Shown here: in pieces, positions 8,469 to 16,261 of the stretch
Layout: every line of letters begins with the position of its first letter
Position numbering within the stretch: position 1 is the stretch's first letter
Assembly: GCF_026420845.1 (NCBI RefSeq)
Contig: NZ_JAOWCB010000011.1
Span: 1 to 64,000 of the forward strand
DNA: 64,000 nucleotides
Direction of reading: 5' to 3'
From: Streptomyces sp. PR69
GTDB taxonomy: Bacteria > Actinomycetota > Actinomycetes > Streptomycetales > Streptomycetaceae
The notes under the pieces: model-generated
What the model saw: the letters and a program-made list of their open reading frames with translations, nothing else
What the model was told of the DNA's origin: nothing
Databases searched by the model: none
Position numbers and translations under genes: made by a program

Positions 8469-8552
8469 CACATCCGTGGGGGTGCCCCTGGGGACACATC
8501 CGTGGGAAACCCCTGGGACACCTCCCTGGGGATACCCCTGGGACACCTCCCA
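8469..8552. repeat. Degenerate ~25-base tandem repeat, three and a third units
   Basis: Units start at 8469, 8495 and 8519 (26, 24 and 25 bases), with a partial unit from 8544. Each has the form CACaTCCgTGGGg...CCCCTGGGa and can form a small hairpin by itself. The region is non-coding. The repeat is too short, too irregular and too low in copy number for a CRISPR array. Confidence 0.8.
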
Positions 8553-8740
8553 GCAATAGCTGGGGGAGGTAGCTGGACAGGTAGCCGGGGGAGTCCGAGG
8601 ACACGGCCTTCAGGCCGTACCGGGGCAGGCGGCGCGAAGCTGCCGTTCCTGGGGGGCGCGGGGCGCCAGCCCCGCAGCCCCTCCCCCCGAAGGGGGTCTG
8701 GGGGGCCTAAGCCCCCAGCTGCGGAAAGCGGGGATCCCCC

Positions 8741-8859
8741 TGCGCCCCGGGGCAATGCCGTTGCACCGACAGGCCTTCCCGGTCTCCGCCGGGCAGCTTT
8801 CCGCAGCTCTCCGGCCCGGGACCGCTGGATAAGGCAACGGCATTGCGCCCCGGGGCGCA
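8741..8859. repeat. Long imperfect inverted repeat downstream of pnkp
   Basis: The left arm at 8741-8764 is the reverse complement of the right arm at 8834-8859, apart from two extra bases. The right arm contains the perfect 16-base palindrome TGCGCCCCGGGGCGCA (8844-8859). A second nested inverted pair, AGCTGCGGAAAGC (8718-8730) and its complement inside the loop, makes a compound structure. It lies 36 bases past the pnkp stop codon. It could be a terminator or a REP/MITE-like element. Confidence 0.75.
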
Positions 8860-8894
8860 GGGGGGGAGGGGTGGGGGGACCCCCCGGCCGTGCC

Positions 8895-11423
8895 TCAGAG
8901 GCGGGGGTCCACCGGCTCCGACTCCAGCGCCAGCACCGCGAACACCGCTTCATGCACCCGCCACAGCGGCTCCCCCTCCGCCAGCCGGTCCAGCGCCTCC
9001 AGCCCCAGGGCGTACTCCCGCAGCGCCAGGGAGCGCTTATGGCCGAGGAAGCGGTTCCGCAGCCGCTCCAGGTTGGCCGGGCGGGTGTATTCGGGGCCGT
9101 AGACGATCCGCAGATACTCGCGTCCGCGGACCTTGACGCCCGGCTGGACCAGCCGGCCCCCAGCGTCGCGGGCAAGCGCGTTCAGCGGCTTGACGACCAT
9201 GCCCTCGCCGCCGCGGCCGGTGAGCTCCAGCCACCAGTCGGTCCCGGCCCGCACCGACGCCTCGTCGCCGGTGTCGACGATGAGCCGCCGGGTGACCTGG
9301 AGCAGCCCGCTCGCGTCGTGCTCGGCGAGCCGGTCGAGCCATGCCAGCTGCGCATCGTGCTCCACGGCGGCCAGCGAGCGGCCCCGCACGGCGAGGATCT
9401 GGAACGGCGCGAGGCGCACCCCGTCCAGGCCGTCCGTGCTCCAGCAGTAGCGCCGGTACGCGGCGGTGAACGCGGAGACGTCGGCGGTGCGCTCCCGCTG
9501 GGCGGTGAGCAGGCCGTCCACGGGCACGCCGCGCGCCGCGGTCGCCTCCAGGGCCGCCGACGCGGCCGGGAGCACCGCGCCCGCCGCGGCGCCCACCGCC
9601 GCGTACTGGGTGCGCAGCAGCCCCTGCGCCTTGAGCGACCAGGGCATCAGCTCGGCGTCGAGCAGCAGCCAGTCGGTGTCCAGCTCCTCCCACAGCCCGG
9701 CCGCGGCGACGGCGGTGCGCAGCTGCTTCAGGATCGTCTCCGTCATGGCCGCATCGTCGAAGAACGGCCGCCCGGTGCGGGTGTAGAGCGCGCCGGCCGT
9801 GTCCGTGTCGAAGCGTTCGCGCGCGGCGGCCGCGTCCCGGCAGACGAGCGCCACGGCGCGGGAGCCCATGTGCTTCTCCTCGCACACCACCCGTTCGACG
9901 CCGTCCGCCCGGTACTGGGCGAACGCCTCGGCCGGATGCTCCAGGAAGCCCGGTTCCTTCGAGGTGGCGGTGGGGGCCATGGTCGGCGGCAGATAGAGCA
10001 GCACCCGAGGGTCGACGGCGAAGCGGCTCATGACCTCAAGCGCGGCGGCCGCGTTCTCCTCGCGTACGGAGACACGGCCCATCTGGGCGGTCTCCACGAT
10101 CCGCCGCCCGTGCACATCGGCGAGGTCGAGCGGCCGGCCCTCGCGGCCGCCCGGGGCATCGGAGGCGAGCGGCCTGACCGGCTCGTACCAGACCTTCTCG
10201 GCCGGTACGTCGACGAGTTCCCGCTCCGGCCAGCGCAGGGCGGTCAGCCGGCCGCCGAAGACCGCGCCGGTGTCCAGGCAGATGGTGTTGTTGAGCCAGG
10301 AGGCGCGGGGCACGGGCGTGTGGCCGTAGACGACCGCGGCCCGCCCCCGGTACTCCTCGGCCCACGGATAGCGCACAGGCAGCCCGAACTCGTCGGTCTC
10401 GCCGGTCGTGTCGCCGTACAGGGCGTGCGAGCGGACCCGGCCCGAGGTGCGTCCGTGGTACTTCTCCGGCAGGCCTGCGTGGCAGACGACCAGCCGGCCC
10501 CCGTCCAGGACGTAGTGGCTGACGAGCGAGCCGATGAACTCGCGCACCTGCTCGCGGAAGGGCTCGTCCTCGCGCTGAAGCTGTTCGACGGTCTCGGCGA
10601 GGCCGTGCGTGTGCTGGACCGTGCGGCCGCCCAGCCAGCGGCCGAGCTTGTTCTCGTGGTTGCCGGGCACGCACAGGGCGTTGCCGGAGGACACCATCGA
10701 CATCACGCGGCGCAGCACGCCCGGGGAGTCCGGGCCGCGGTCGACGAGGTCGCCGACGAAGACGGCGGTGCGCCCGTCGGGGTGGACGCCGTCCTCGTAG
10801 CCGAGCTTGGCGAGCAGGGCTTCCAGTTCGCCGCTGCAGCCGTGCACATCGCCGATGATGTCGAACGGCCCGGTGAGATGGGCAAGGTCGTTGAACCGCT
10901 TCTCCCGCACGACCCGGGCGGTCTCCGCCTCGGCGGGACTGCGCAGGATGTGCACCTTGCGGAAGCCCTCGCGCTCCAGTCCGCGCAGCGAGCGGCGCAG
11001 CTCACGGCAGTGGCGCTGGATGACGCGGCGCGGCATGCCGGCCCGGTCGGAGCGCAGGGCGTTGCGCTCCGCGCACACCTCCTCGGGCAGGTCGAGCACG
11101 ACGGCGATGGGCAGCACATCATGGGAGCGGGCCAGCTGGATCAGCTGGCGGCGGCTCTCGGGCTGCACATTGGTGGCGTCGACGACGGTCAGCCGTCCGG
11201 CGGCCAGCCGCTTGCCGACGATGTAGTGCAGCACGTCGAAGGCGTCGCCGCTGGCGCTCTGGTCGTTCTCGTCGTCGGCGACGAGGCCGCGGCAGAAGTC
11301 GGAGGAGACGACCTCGGTGGGCTTGAAGTGTCTGCGAGCGAAGGTCGACTTGCCGGATCCGGTGGCGCCGACGAGGACGACGAGGGACAGATCGGTCACG
11401 GCGAGCGTGCGTGCGGTGCTCAT
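8895..11423 (-). CDS. pnkp: Polynucleotide kinase-phosphatase-ligase, RNA repair (Pnkp)
   Basis: This 842-residue protein has the full three-domain layout of bacterial Pnkp. The 5'-kinase domain has GATGSGKST (P-loop K25). The calcineurin-like 2',3'-phosphatase domain has IIGDVHGC, VGDLVDRG and GNHE. The ligase/adenylyltransferase domain has EKHMGSR with nucleotidyl lysine K517. Together these heal and seal cleaved RNA ends, for example tRNAs cut by ribotoxins. Length is close to the known enzyme from Clostridium thermocellum. The ATG start overlaps the stop of the upstream hen1 gene by four bases, as in other Pnkp/Hen1 operons. No catalytic motif appears to be missing. Confidence 0.95.
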   Translation of the reverse strand: MSTARTLAVTDLSLVVLVGATGSGKSTFARRHFKPTEVVSSDFCRGLVADDENDQSASGDAFDVLHYIVGKRLAAGRLTVVDATNVQPESRRQLIQLARSHDVLPIAVVLDLPEEVCAERNALRSDRAGMPRRVIQRHCRELRRSLRGLEREGFRKVHILRSPAEAETARVVREKRFNDLAHLTGPFDIIGDVHGCSGELEALLAKLGYEDGVHPDGRTAVFVGDLVDRGPDSPGVLRRVMSMVSSGNALCVPGNHENKLGRWLGGRTVQHTHGLAETVEQLQREDEPFREQVREFIGSLVSHYVLDGGRLVVCHAGLPEKYHGRTSGRVRSHALYGDTTGETDEFGLPVRYPWAEEYRGRAAVVYGHTPVPRASWLNNTICLDTGAVFGGRLTALRWPERELVDVPAEKVWYEPVRPLASDAPGGREGRPLDLADVHGRRIVETAQMGRVSVREENAAAALEVMSRFAVDPRVLLYLPPTMAPTATSKEPGFLEHPAEAFAQYRADGVERVVCEEKHMGSRAVALVCRDAAAARERFDTDTAGALYTRTGRPFFDDAAMTETILKQLRTAVAAAGLWEELDTDWLLLDAELMPWSLKAQGLLRTQYAAVGAAAGAVLPAASAALEATAARGVPVDGLLTAQRERTADVSAFTAAYRRYCWSTDGLDGVRLAPFQILAVRGRSLAAVEHDAQLAWLDRLAEHDASGLLQVTRRLIVDTGDEASVRAGTDWWLELTGRGGEGMVVKPLNALARDAGGRLVQPGVKVRGREYLRIVYGPEYTRPANLERLRNRFLGHKRSLALREYALGLEALDRLAEGEPLWRVHEAVFAVLALESEPVDPRL

Positions 11424-12907
11424 GCGGCCTTCACCTCCTTGTTCTTCTCCTTCTTCTTCTGGTCGGTCTGCTGTGCGGTGAACACGGCCATCTGGGTGGG
11501 CGGCCCCACCTCAGGGTCGTCGGGTCCGACGGGCGCGTACTCCACCTCGTAGCCGTACTGCTGCGCCGCGCCCCCGGCCCAGCGGCTGAACTCCTCGCGG
11601 GTCCACTCGAATCGGTGGTCGCCATGGCGGACATGCCCGGCGGGCAGGGACTCCCAGCGGACGTTGTACTCGACGTTCGGCGTGGTCACGATCACCGTGC
11701 GGGGGCGGGCCGCGCCGAACACGGCGTACTCCAGCGACGGCAGCCGCTCCGGGTCGACATGTTCGATCACCTCGCGGAGCACGGCGGCGTCATAGCCGGT
11801 GAGCCGCCTGTCGGTGTACGTGAGCGAGCCCTGGAGCAGGGTGACGCGGGCGGCCTGCCGCTCGCCCATCCGGTCCAGCTTCAGCCGGCGTCCGGCGAGG
11901 CCGAGTGCGCGCATGGACACATCCACGCCCACGATCTCGGTGAAGGACGCGTCCTTGAGCAGCGCCTGCACCAACTGTCCCTGCCCGCAGCCCAGATCGA
12001 GCACCCGGCCCGCGCCCGCGGCGCGCAGCGCGGCCAGGATGGCGTCCCGGCGCTGTACGGCGAGGGGCGCCGGCCGCTCCTCGGTGTCCGCGGTCTCGTC
12101 CACGGCGTTGTCCACATCCGCGACGTCGAGGTCGTCGGCCTCGGCGAGCCGGACCAGCTCCAGCCGGTCCATCGCCTCCCGCGTCAGGCTCCAGCGGCGC
12201 GCCAGATAGCGGCTGGCGATCAGCTTCTGCTCGGGGTGCTCGGCCAGCCAGCCGTCGCCCGCCCGCAGCAGTTTGTCGACCTCGTCGGGCGCGACCCAGT
12301 AGTGCTTGGCGTCATCCAGCACCGGCAGCAGCACATACAGCTGCCGCAGCGCGTCGGCGAGCCGCAGCTCCCCCTCCAGCACGAGCCGCACATACCGCGA
12401 CTCGCCCCACTCGGGGAACTCCTCGTCCAGCGCCACCGGCTCCGCCGCCACGGAGCTCCAGCCCAGCGGCTCGAACAGCCGCCGCACCAGCTCCGCTCCC
12501 CCGCGCGCGGGCAGCGCCGGCACCTCGATCCGCAGCGGCATCCCCGCCGCGGCCCGCTCCGGCAGCGCGGCGCTCACTCCCCGCAGCGCACTCCTGAACA
12601 CGGCGCTCATCGCCACGGCCAGCAGCGACGAGGCCGCATACGGACGGTCGTTCACATACTGCGCCAGCGCCGCATCCGGCGCCCCACCGCGCCCCTTCCC
12701 CTTCCCCCGCTTCACCAGCGCCACCGGATCCACCTCCAGCAACAGCGCCGCGGTGCAGCGCTCCGCGGACGCCTCGGGGTAGAAGACATGCGCCCGGCCG
12801 TACGCGGTGGAGAAGACCTGCGCCTTGTCCGGATGCTTATGCAGCAGAAACCCGAGATCGGTGGCGGGACGCTCTGGAGTGCCGGTGGTGGAAATCGTCA
12901 GGAACAC
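11420..12907 (-). CDS. hen1: 3'-terminal RNA ribose 2'-O-methyltransferase Hen1
   Basis: This 495-residue protein pairs with Pnkp. The N-terminal half (about 1-245) is the bacterial Hen1 domain that, in known systems, activates the Pnkp ligase. The C-terminal half is a SAM methyltransferase with VLDLGCGQGQLV, the metal-binding signature EVIEH (379-383), TTPNVEYN and the HGDHRFEW histidine motif. The enzyme methylates the 2'-OH at the cleaved 3' end before sealing, so repaired RNA resists re-cleavage by the same ribotoxin. The C-terminus ends in a lysine-rich tail. It overlaps pnkp by four bases. Confidence 0.95.
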   Translation of the reverse strand: MFLTISTTGTPERPATDLGFLLHKHPDKAQVFSTAYGRAHVFYPEASAERCTAALLLEVDPVALVKRGKGKGRGGAPDAALAQYVNDRPYAASSLLAVAMSAVFRSALRGVSAALPERAAAGMPLRIEVPALPARGGAELVRRLFEPLGWSSVAAEPVALDEEFPEWGESRYVRLVLEGELRLADALRQLYVLLPVLDDAKHYWVAPDEVDKLLRAGDGWLAEHPEQKLIASRYLARRWSLTREAMDRLELVRLAEADDLDVADVDNAVDETADTEERPAPLAVQRRDAILAALRAAGAGRVLDLGCGQGQLVQALLKDASFTEIVGVDVSMRALGLAGRRLKLDRMGERQAARVTLLQGSLTYTDRRLTGYDAAVLREVIEHVDPERLPSLEYAVFGAARPRTVIVTTPNVEYNVRWESLPAGHVRHGDHRFEWTREEFSRWAGGAAQQYGYEVEYAPVGPDDPEVGPPTQMAVFTAQQTDQKKKEKNKEVKAA

Positions 12908-13002
12908 CTGACCGAGTATGCGTGCCGCGCTCCTGAAAGAACAGCGGTTTTCCCAGGTGGGACGCTATGCGCGGACGTTGACGGAACAGTCGGGCGGCCG
13001 CA

Positions 13003-13905
13003 TCACACATCCTTGAGCAGCCTGGCCAGGTCCGCGATGTCCGGTGGGCCCACGCGGCAGCAGCCGCCGATCAGGCGGGCGCCGGCGGCAGTCCAGTCGG
13101 TGAGGCGGGTGGGGGTGAAGGTCTTCTCGCCCTGCCAGCCATGGGCGGGGGTCCAGTGTTCGCCGCTGTTGGGGTAGGTCACTCCGGGTCTGCCGGTGAC
13201 GGCGGTGGCGATGGAGACGGCGGGGGCGGCGTCGGCGGGGGCGACGCAGTTCACGCCTGCGGCGATGACGGCGGGGGCGGCGGCGGGGAGGGCGAAGGCT
13301 TCGGCGAGGGGCTGGCCGGCGCGGGTGTGGGCGGCGGTGGCCGTGTAGGTGAGCCAGAGGGGGATGCCGCAGCCTTCGGCGGCGCGCAGGAGAGCTTCCG
13401 CCTCTTCGGTGTCCGGGATGGTTTCGAGAGCGAGGACGTCGGGGCCCGCGGCGGCGAGGGTTTCGATGCGGGGGCGGTGGAAGCGGGTGAGTTCGGCGAC
13501 GCTCAGGCCGTAGCGGCCGCGGTATTCGCTGCCGTCGGCCAGCATGGCCCCGTACGGGCCGACGGAGGCAGCGACCCATACCTCGTGGGGGACCGCCTCG
13601 GCGGCGCGGCGGGCCAGGGTGACGCTGTGGGCGAGGAGGGCTTCGGTGTCCCGGCGGGTGATGCCGCGGCGGGCGAAGCCCTCGAAGGTGGCCTGATAGC
13701 TGGCGGTGATCAGGACTTCCGCGCCGGCCCGTGCATACGCCGTGTGCGCCGCCTCGATCTGGCCGGGGTCGTCGGCGAGCAGCCGCGCCGACCACAGGTC
13801 GTCGGAGAGGTCGCAGCCCTGCGCCTGGAGCTGGTTGGACAGGCCGCCGTCCAGGAGGACGACGCGCTCGGCGAGCACATCGGCGAGTGCACGGGAGGGC
13901 TTCAT
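13003..13905 (-). CDS. mmuM: Homocysteine S-methyltransferase
   Basis: This 300-residue TIM-barrel enzyme has the family hallmarks LLDGGLSNQL near the N-terminus, ITASYQA, ALETIPD, and the zinc-binding cysteines in GVNCVAP and LIGGCCR. The family transfers a methyl group from S-methylmethionine (or SAM) to homocysteine to make methionine. The ATG at 13903-13905 gives the family's usual N-terminus. It lies 15 bases downstream of the LLM oxidoreductase gene and 95 bases upstream of hen1, so it may be co-transcribed with either. No functional link to RNA repair is obvious. Confidence 0.9.
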   Translation of the reverse strand: MKPSRALADVLAERVVLLDGGLSNQLQAQGCDLSDDLWSARLLADDPGQIEAAHTAYARAGAEVLITASYQATFEGFARRGITRRDTEALLAHSVTLARRAAEAVPHEVWVAASVGPYGAMLADGSEYRGRYGLSVAELTRFHRPRIETLAAAGPDVLALETIPDTEEAEALLRAAEGCGIPLWLTYTATAAHTRAGQPLAEAFALPAAAPAVIAAGVNCVAPADAAPAVSIATAVTGRPGVTYPNSGEHWTPAHGWQGEKTFTPTRLTDWTAAGARLIGGCCRVGPPDIADLARLLKDV

Positions 13906-13920
13906 CTTCCGTCCGATCGT

Positions 13921-14862
13921 TCAGGTGAGTTGGGACTGGACCTGGGAGGAGATCAGCTCCAGGTGCTCCAGGTCGTCGAGGTCCAGTACCTGGAGGTAGA
14001 TCCGGGAGGCGCCGATCGCCTGATAGCGGCCGATCTTGTCGACCACTTCCGCGGGGGAACCCGCGAGACCGTTCGCCTTGAGTTCCTCGACCTCCCGTCC
14101 GATCGTCGCCGCCCGGCGGGCCACCTCCGCGTCGTCCTTGCCGACGCAGACCACCAGGGCGTTGGAGTACACCAGCTCGCCGGGGCCGCGCCCGATGGCC
14201 TGCGCGGCGGCCCGCACCCGGCCGAACTGGCGCTCGCTGTCCTCGACCGAGGCGAAGGGGATGTTGAACTCGTCCGCGTACTGGGCGGCGAGCCGGGGGG
14301 TGCGGCTGGCCCCGTGGCCGCCGATGAGCACCGGCACCTTGGCCTGGGCCGGCTTGGGCAGCGCCGGGGAGTCGGTGAGCCGGTAGTGCCGGCCCTCGTA
14401 TGAGAACGTACGGCCCACCTCGGTCTCCCACAGACCGGTGACGATGGCGAGCTGTTCCTCAAGCCGGGCGAACTTCTCCTTCGGGAACGGAATGCCGTAC
14501 GCCCGGTGCTCCTCCTCGAACCAGCCCGCGCCCAGGCCCAGTTCGACCCGGCCGCCGGACATCTGGTCGACCTGGGCGACCTGGATGGCCAGGACGCCCG
14601 GCAGCCGGAAGGTGCCGGCGGTCATCAGGGTGCCGAGGCGGATCCGCCGGGTCTCGCGGGCGAGCCCGGCGAGGGTGATCCAGGCGTCGGTGGGGCCGGG
14701 CAGCCCGTCGACGGCGGAGCCGGCGCCCATGCGCAGATAGTGGTCGGAGCGGAAGAAGGCGTCAAACCCCAGCTCCTCGGCGGCTTTGGCGACGGTGAGG
14801 AGCGTGTCATAGGAGGCCCCTTGCTGGGGCTCGGTGAAGATTCGAAGATCCATGGAATCCAT
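13921..14862 (-). CDS. LLM-class F420-dependent oxidoreductase
   Basis: The product has 313 residues from the ATG at 14860-14862, which has AAGG six bases upstream. A second ATG three codons on (MDLRIF) is the alternative. The sequence fits the bacterial-luciferase-like (beta/alpha)8 fold: AAEELGFDAFFRSDHYL, then the RIRLGTLM strand, VELGLGAGWFEEEH and PVLIGGHG. Actinobacterial members of this subfamily usually use coenzyme F420. The substrate cannot be inferred. It is the first gene of a minus-strand group with mmuM, starting from a divergent intergenic region. Confidence 0.85.
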   Translation of the reverse strand: MDSMDLRIFTEPQQGASYDTLLTVAKAAEELGFDAFFRSDHYLRMGAGSAVDGLPGPTDAWITLAGLARETRRIRLGTLMTAGTFRLPGVLAIQVAQVDQMSGGRVELGLGAGWFEEEHRAYGIPFPKEKFARLEEQLAIVTGLWETEVGRTFSYEGRHYRLTDSPALPKPAQAKVPVLIGGHGASRTPRLAAQYADEFNIPFASVEDSERQFGRVRAAAQAIGRGPGELVYSNALVVCVGKDDAEVARRAATIGREVEELKANGLAGSPAEVVDKIGRYQAIGASRIYLQVLDLDDLEHLELISSQVQSQLT

Positions 14863-15103
14863 CCTGCACCTTCGAACGGCCGTCAACGCTCCGGACGTCA
14901 ACTGTCCGCCAGCGGCCCGGTCGGGTGAAATCACGTCAACCCGGCGCGCCGTGTCCGGCGAGGCCAGTGACCGGCCCGTACGGCGTGTCGTTGGCTCGGG
15001 CGGAGCCGGACCGCCCGGCCCGCGCGCCGGCGGCCGCTGCCGGTGCGTCCATCTGACGTGTCGCCCTCCCCCATGGGGAAGGGCCTGGGCCGAGGAGGCC
15101 GCC
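14863..15103. promoter_or_regulatory. Divergent intergenic region with three CGTCAAC heptamers
   Basis: This 241-base stretch lies between divergent genes. CGTCAAC occurs at 14881-14887, 14896-14902 and 14934-14940. Read on the minus strand each contains TTGACG, a -35-like hexamer, but I see no well-placed -10 for any of them. They may instead be repeated binding sites. Confidence 0.35.
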
Positions 15104-15415
15104 ATGCCCCAGGAAGCCGTACCCGATCAGGCAGCCGATCAGGCAGCAGCCGAGCAGGAAGACCCCGATCAGGCCGTGCCCCGGCAGACCACGCCGGAGT
15201 CCGCTTCCCGCGGGGCCGGCTCCCGCAGGGCCGAATCCGCGGACAGCGTCGGCGGCGCGGCATGCAGTGCGGCAGGCGGTGGCGCGCCCAAAGGTCTGCT
15301 GCAGCAGATGGAGGAGCTGATGGCGGCGCTCAACGCGGACCTCTCCCGTCTCGACGCCGACCTCCAGTCCACCGACCGGAACGGCGGCCAGGGCCGCCAG
15401 CGCGACGACGGCTGA
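15104..15415 (+). CDS. Small hypothetical protein, coiled-coil C-terminus
   Basis: A 103-residue frame starts with ATG at 15104, preceded by a strong GAGGAGG ribosome site; this decided the call. The N-terminal half is acidic and repetitive, with DQAADQAA- and QEDPDQA-type stretches. The last third, LLQQMEELMAALNADLSRL and onward, has heptad-like leucines typical of a short coiled coil. There is no signal peptide or membrane segment. I recognise no family. It is transcribed away from the LLM oxidoreductase and converges on the next gene, with 22 bases between stops. Confidence 0.6.
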   Translation: MPQEAVPDQAADQAAAEQEDPDQAVPRQTTPESASRGAGSRRAESADSVGGAACSAAGGGAPKGLLQQMEELMAALNADLSRLDADLQSTDRNGGQGRQRDDG

Positions 15416-15437
15416 GAGTCCCCCCGCGCCGAAGGCG

Positions 15438-16016
15438 TCATGGGCTCGCCGTGGAGTCCACCGAGCCGGGGGTGCATAAGTCGGGTCCCTCTGGCAGAGC
15501 GGACAACCCGGTCCGCTCCACGAGGGGGTCCCCTCGGCCTCTGACCGCGTCGGGGGGCCTCTCCCCCCTCTCGGGACCCCGCGCCGCCAGTCGCCGCAGC
15601 ATCCCCCGCACCCGGTCGCTCGACTCGTCGGCGGCGTCTATCGCCTCGATGCACTGCCAGTAGAGCCCCTCCTCGTCGGTGGCGCAGGCGACGCCGACGA
15701 GGGCCATTCCCACCTCCCCCAGCAGTGCGTTCAGCGCGAGCAGCGTGCCTCGCTCGTCGGCCACTCGGGTCAGCCTCGCCGCCCGGACTCCGTCCGCGCG
15801 CACCGTGGGGCAGTCCAGCCCCGCGCACCCCCGCCCTCCCGTCTCGCTGAGCGCCCGCGCCTCGCCTCTCAGCCCCACCGGTCCGTACAACGCCAGTCTC
15901 GCGCCGATCGCCTGGGCCAGGATCTGGGCCTGCCATGCCTCGGCGAGGATCTCGGGCACGGTCCCGCTCTGAGCCAGTGCGTCCCGCCCTGCTGTGATGA
16001 GCCTCTCCGCGTCCAT
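15438..16016 (-). CDS. Conserved hypothetical protein, helical
   Basis: The product has 192 residues from the ATG at 16014-16016 (MDAERLITAGRDALA). A longer in-frame start exists but would add sequence of poor coding quality. The protein is alpha-helical (AEAWQAQILAQAIGARLALYG, VADERGTLLALNALL), with an acidic stretch IEAIDAADESSDRVRGML and a proline/arginine-rich tail. It resembles a conserved hypothetical family of streptomycetes, possibly DUF6099, but I am not certain. It ends a minus-strand group with the SepF-like and ATPase genes. Confidence 0.65.
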   Translation of the reverse strand: MDAERLITAGRDALAQSGTVPEILAEAWQAQILAQAIGARLALYGPVGLRGEARALSETGGRGCAGLDCPTVRADGVRAARLTRVADERGTLLALNALLGEVGMALVGVACATDEEGLYWQCIEAIDAADESSDRVRGMLRRLAARGPERGERPPDAVRGRGDPLVERTGLSALPEGPDLCTPGSVDSTASP

Positions 16017-16039
16017 GTACGCCGCCCCCGTTCGTACGA

Positions 16040-16261
16040 TTAATCTGCCCACTGAGGTATTACCCAGAGTGAAGCGCGTTGAGCCGTAAGGCCAGGGGAT
16101 TTCGGAAATCTGTGGACAGGAAGGCCGTTGTGGATAACTCCGTGACTCCATAGAGTGATGACCGGCGACGCCGACTGCTCGGGGATCAGCCACTGGAAGA
16201 TCTCCACCAGTTCGGACGCCTCGACGGTCGGTTTCCGCTCGTCGCCCGCGGTGCGCGTCAT
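16040..16261 (-). CDS. Possible small protein overlapping the ATPase gene (uncertain)
   Basis: A 73-codon frame starts at an ATG that overlaps the ATPase stop by four bases, the coupling pattern seen throughout this window. It runs between that gene and the 192-residue hypothetical. The N-terminal part (ASELVEIFQWLIPEQ) is protein-like. The second half overlaps two DnaA-box-like sites, has poorer codon bias and matches nothing I know. It could be a real small coupled protein or a chance frame through the intergenic region. Confidence 0.35.
   Translation of the reverse strand: MTRTAGDERKPTVEASELVEIFQWLIPEQSASPVITLWSHGVIHNGLPVHRFPKSPGLTAQRASLWVIPQWAD
16111..16137. promoter_or_regulatory. Two DnaA-box-like sites
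   Basis: TGTGGACAG (16111-16119) and TGTGGATAA (16129-16137) both point the same way. The second is the exact complement of the consensus DnaA box TTATCCACA. The first is the complement of CTGTCCACA, close to the form favoured in Streptomyces. They are 18 bases apart start to start and lie about 100 bases upstream of the 192-residue hypothetical gene. Confidence 0.45.

Larger units (their letters stand above)
7988..8894. other. Gene-free, repeat-rich intergenic region (0.9 kb)
   Basis: No convincing gene lies between the regulator start and the pnkp stop. Open frames here are short and have no family resemblance. The stretch is packed with G-run and C-run inverted repeats. One is a perfect 12-base pair of arms, CCCCCAGCTACC at 8331-8342 and its complement at 8390-8401. 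A third, partial copy lies near 8555-8575. Such CCCCCAGC...GCTGGGGG palindromes recur in Streptomyces intergenic DNA. The half nearest 7987 must hold the promoter of the regulator gene, but I cannot point to its boxes. Confidence 0.7.

Noticed and set aside
8469..8552. Possible CRISPR array
   Set aside because: The units are contiguous without spacers, only about 25 bases and imperfect, and no cas gene is present in the window.
8181..11552. Plus-strand open frame of 1123 codons
   Set aside because: It is the antisense shadow of pnkp extended through the repeat-rich spacer. All Pnkp motifs are on the minus strand.
13921..15105. Longer start for the LLM oxidoreductase (394 codons)
   Set aside because: The extra N-terminal 81 residues are proline/arginine-rich with no family similarity. 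The chosen ATG has a proper ribosome site and the family N-terminus.
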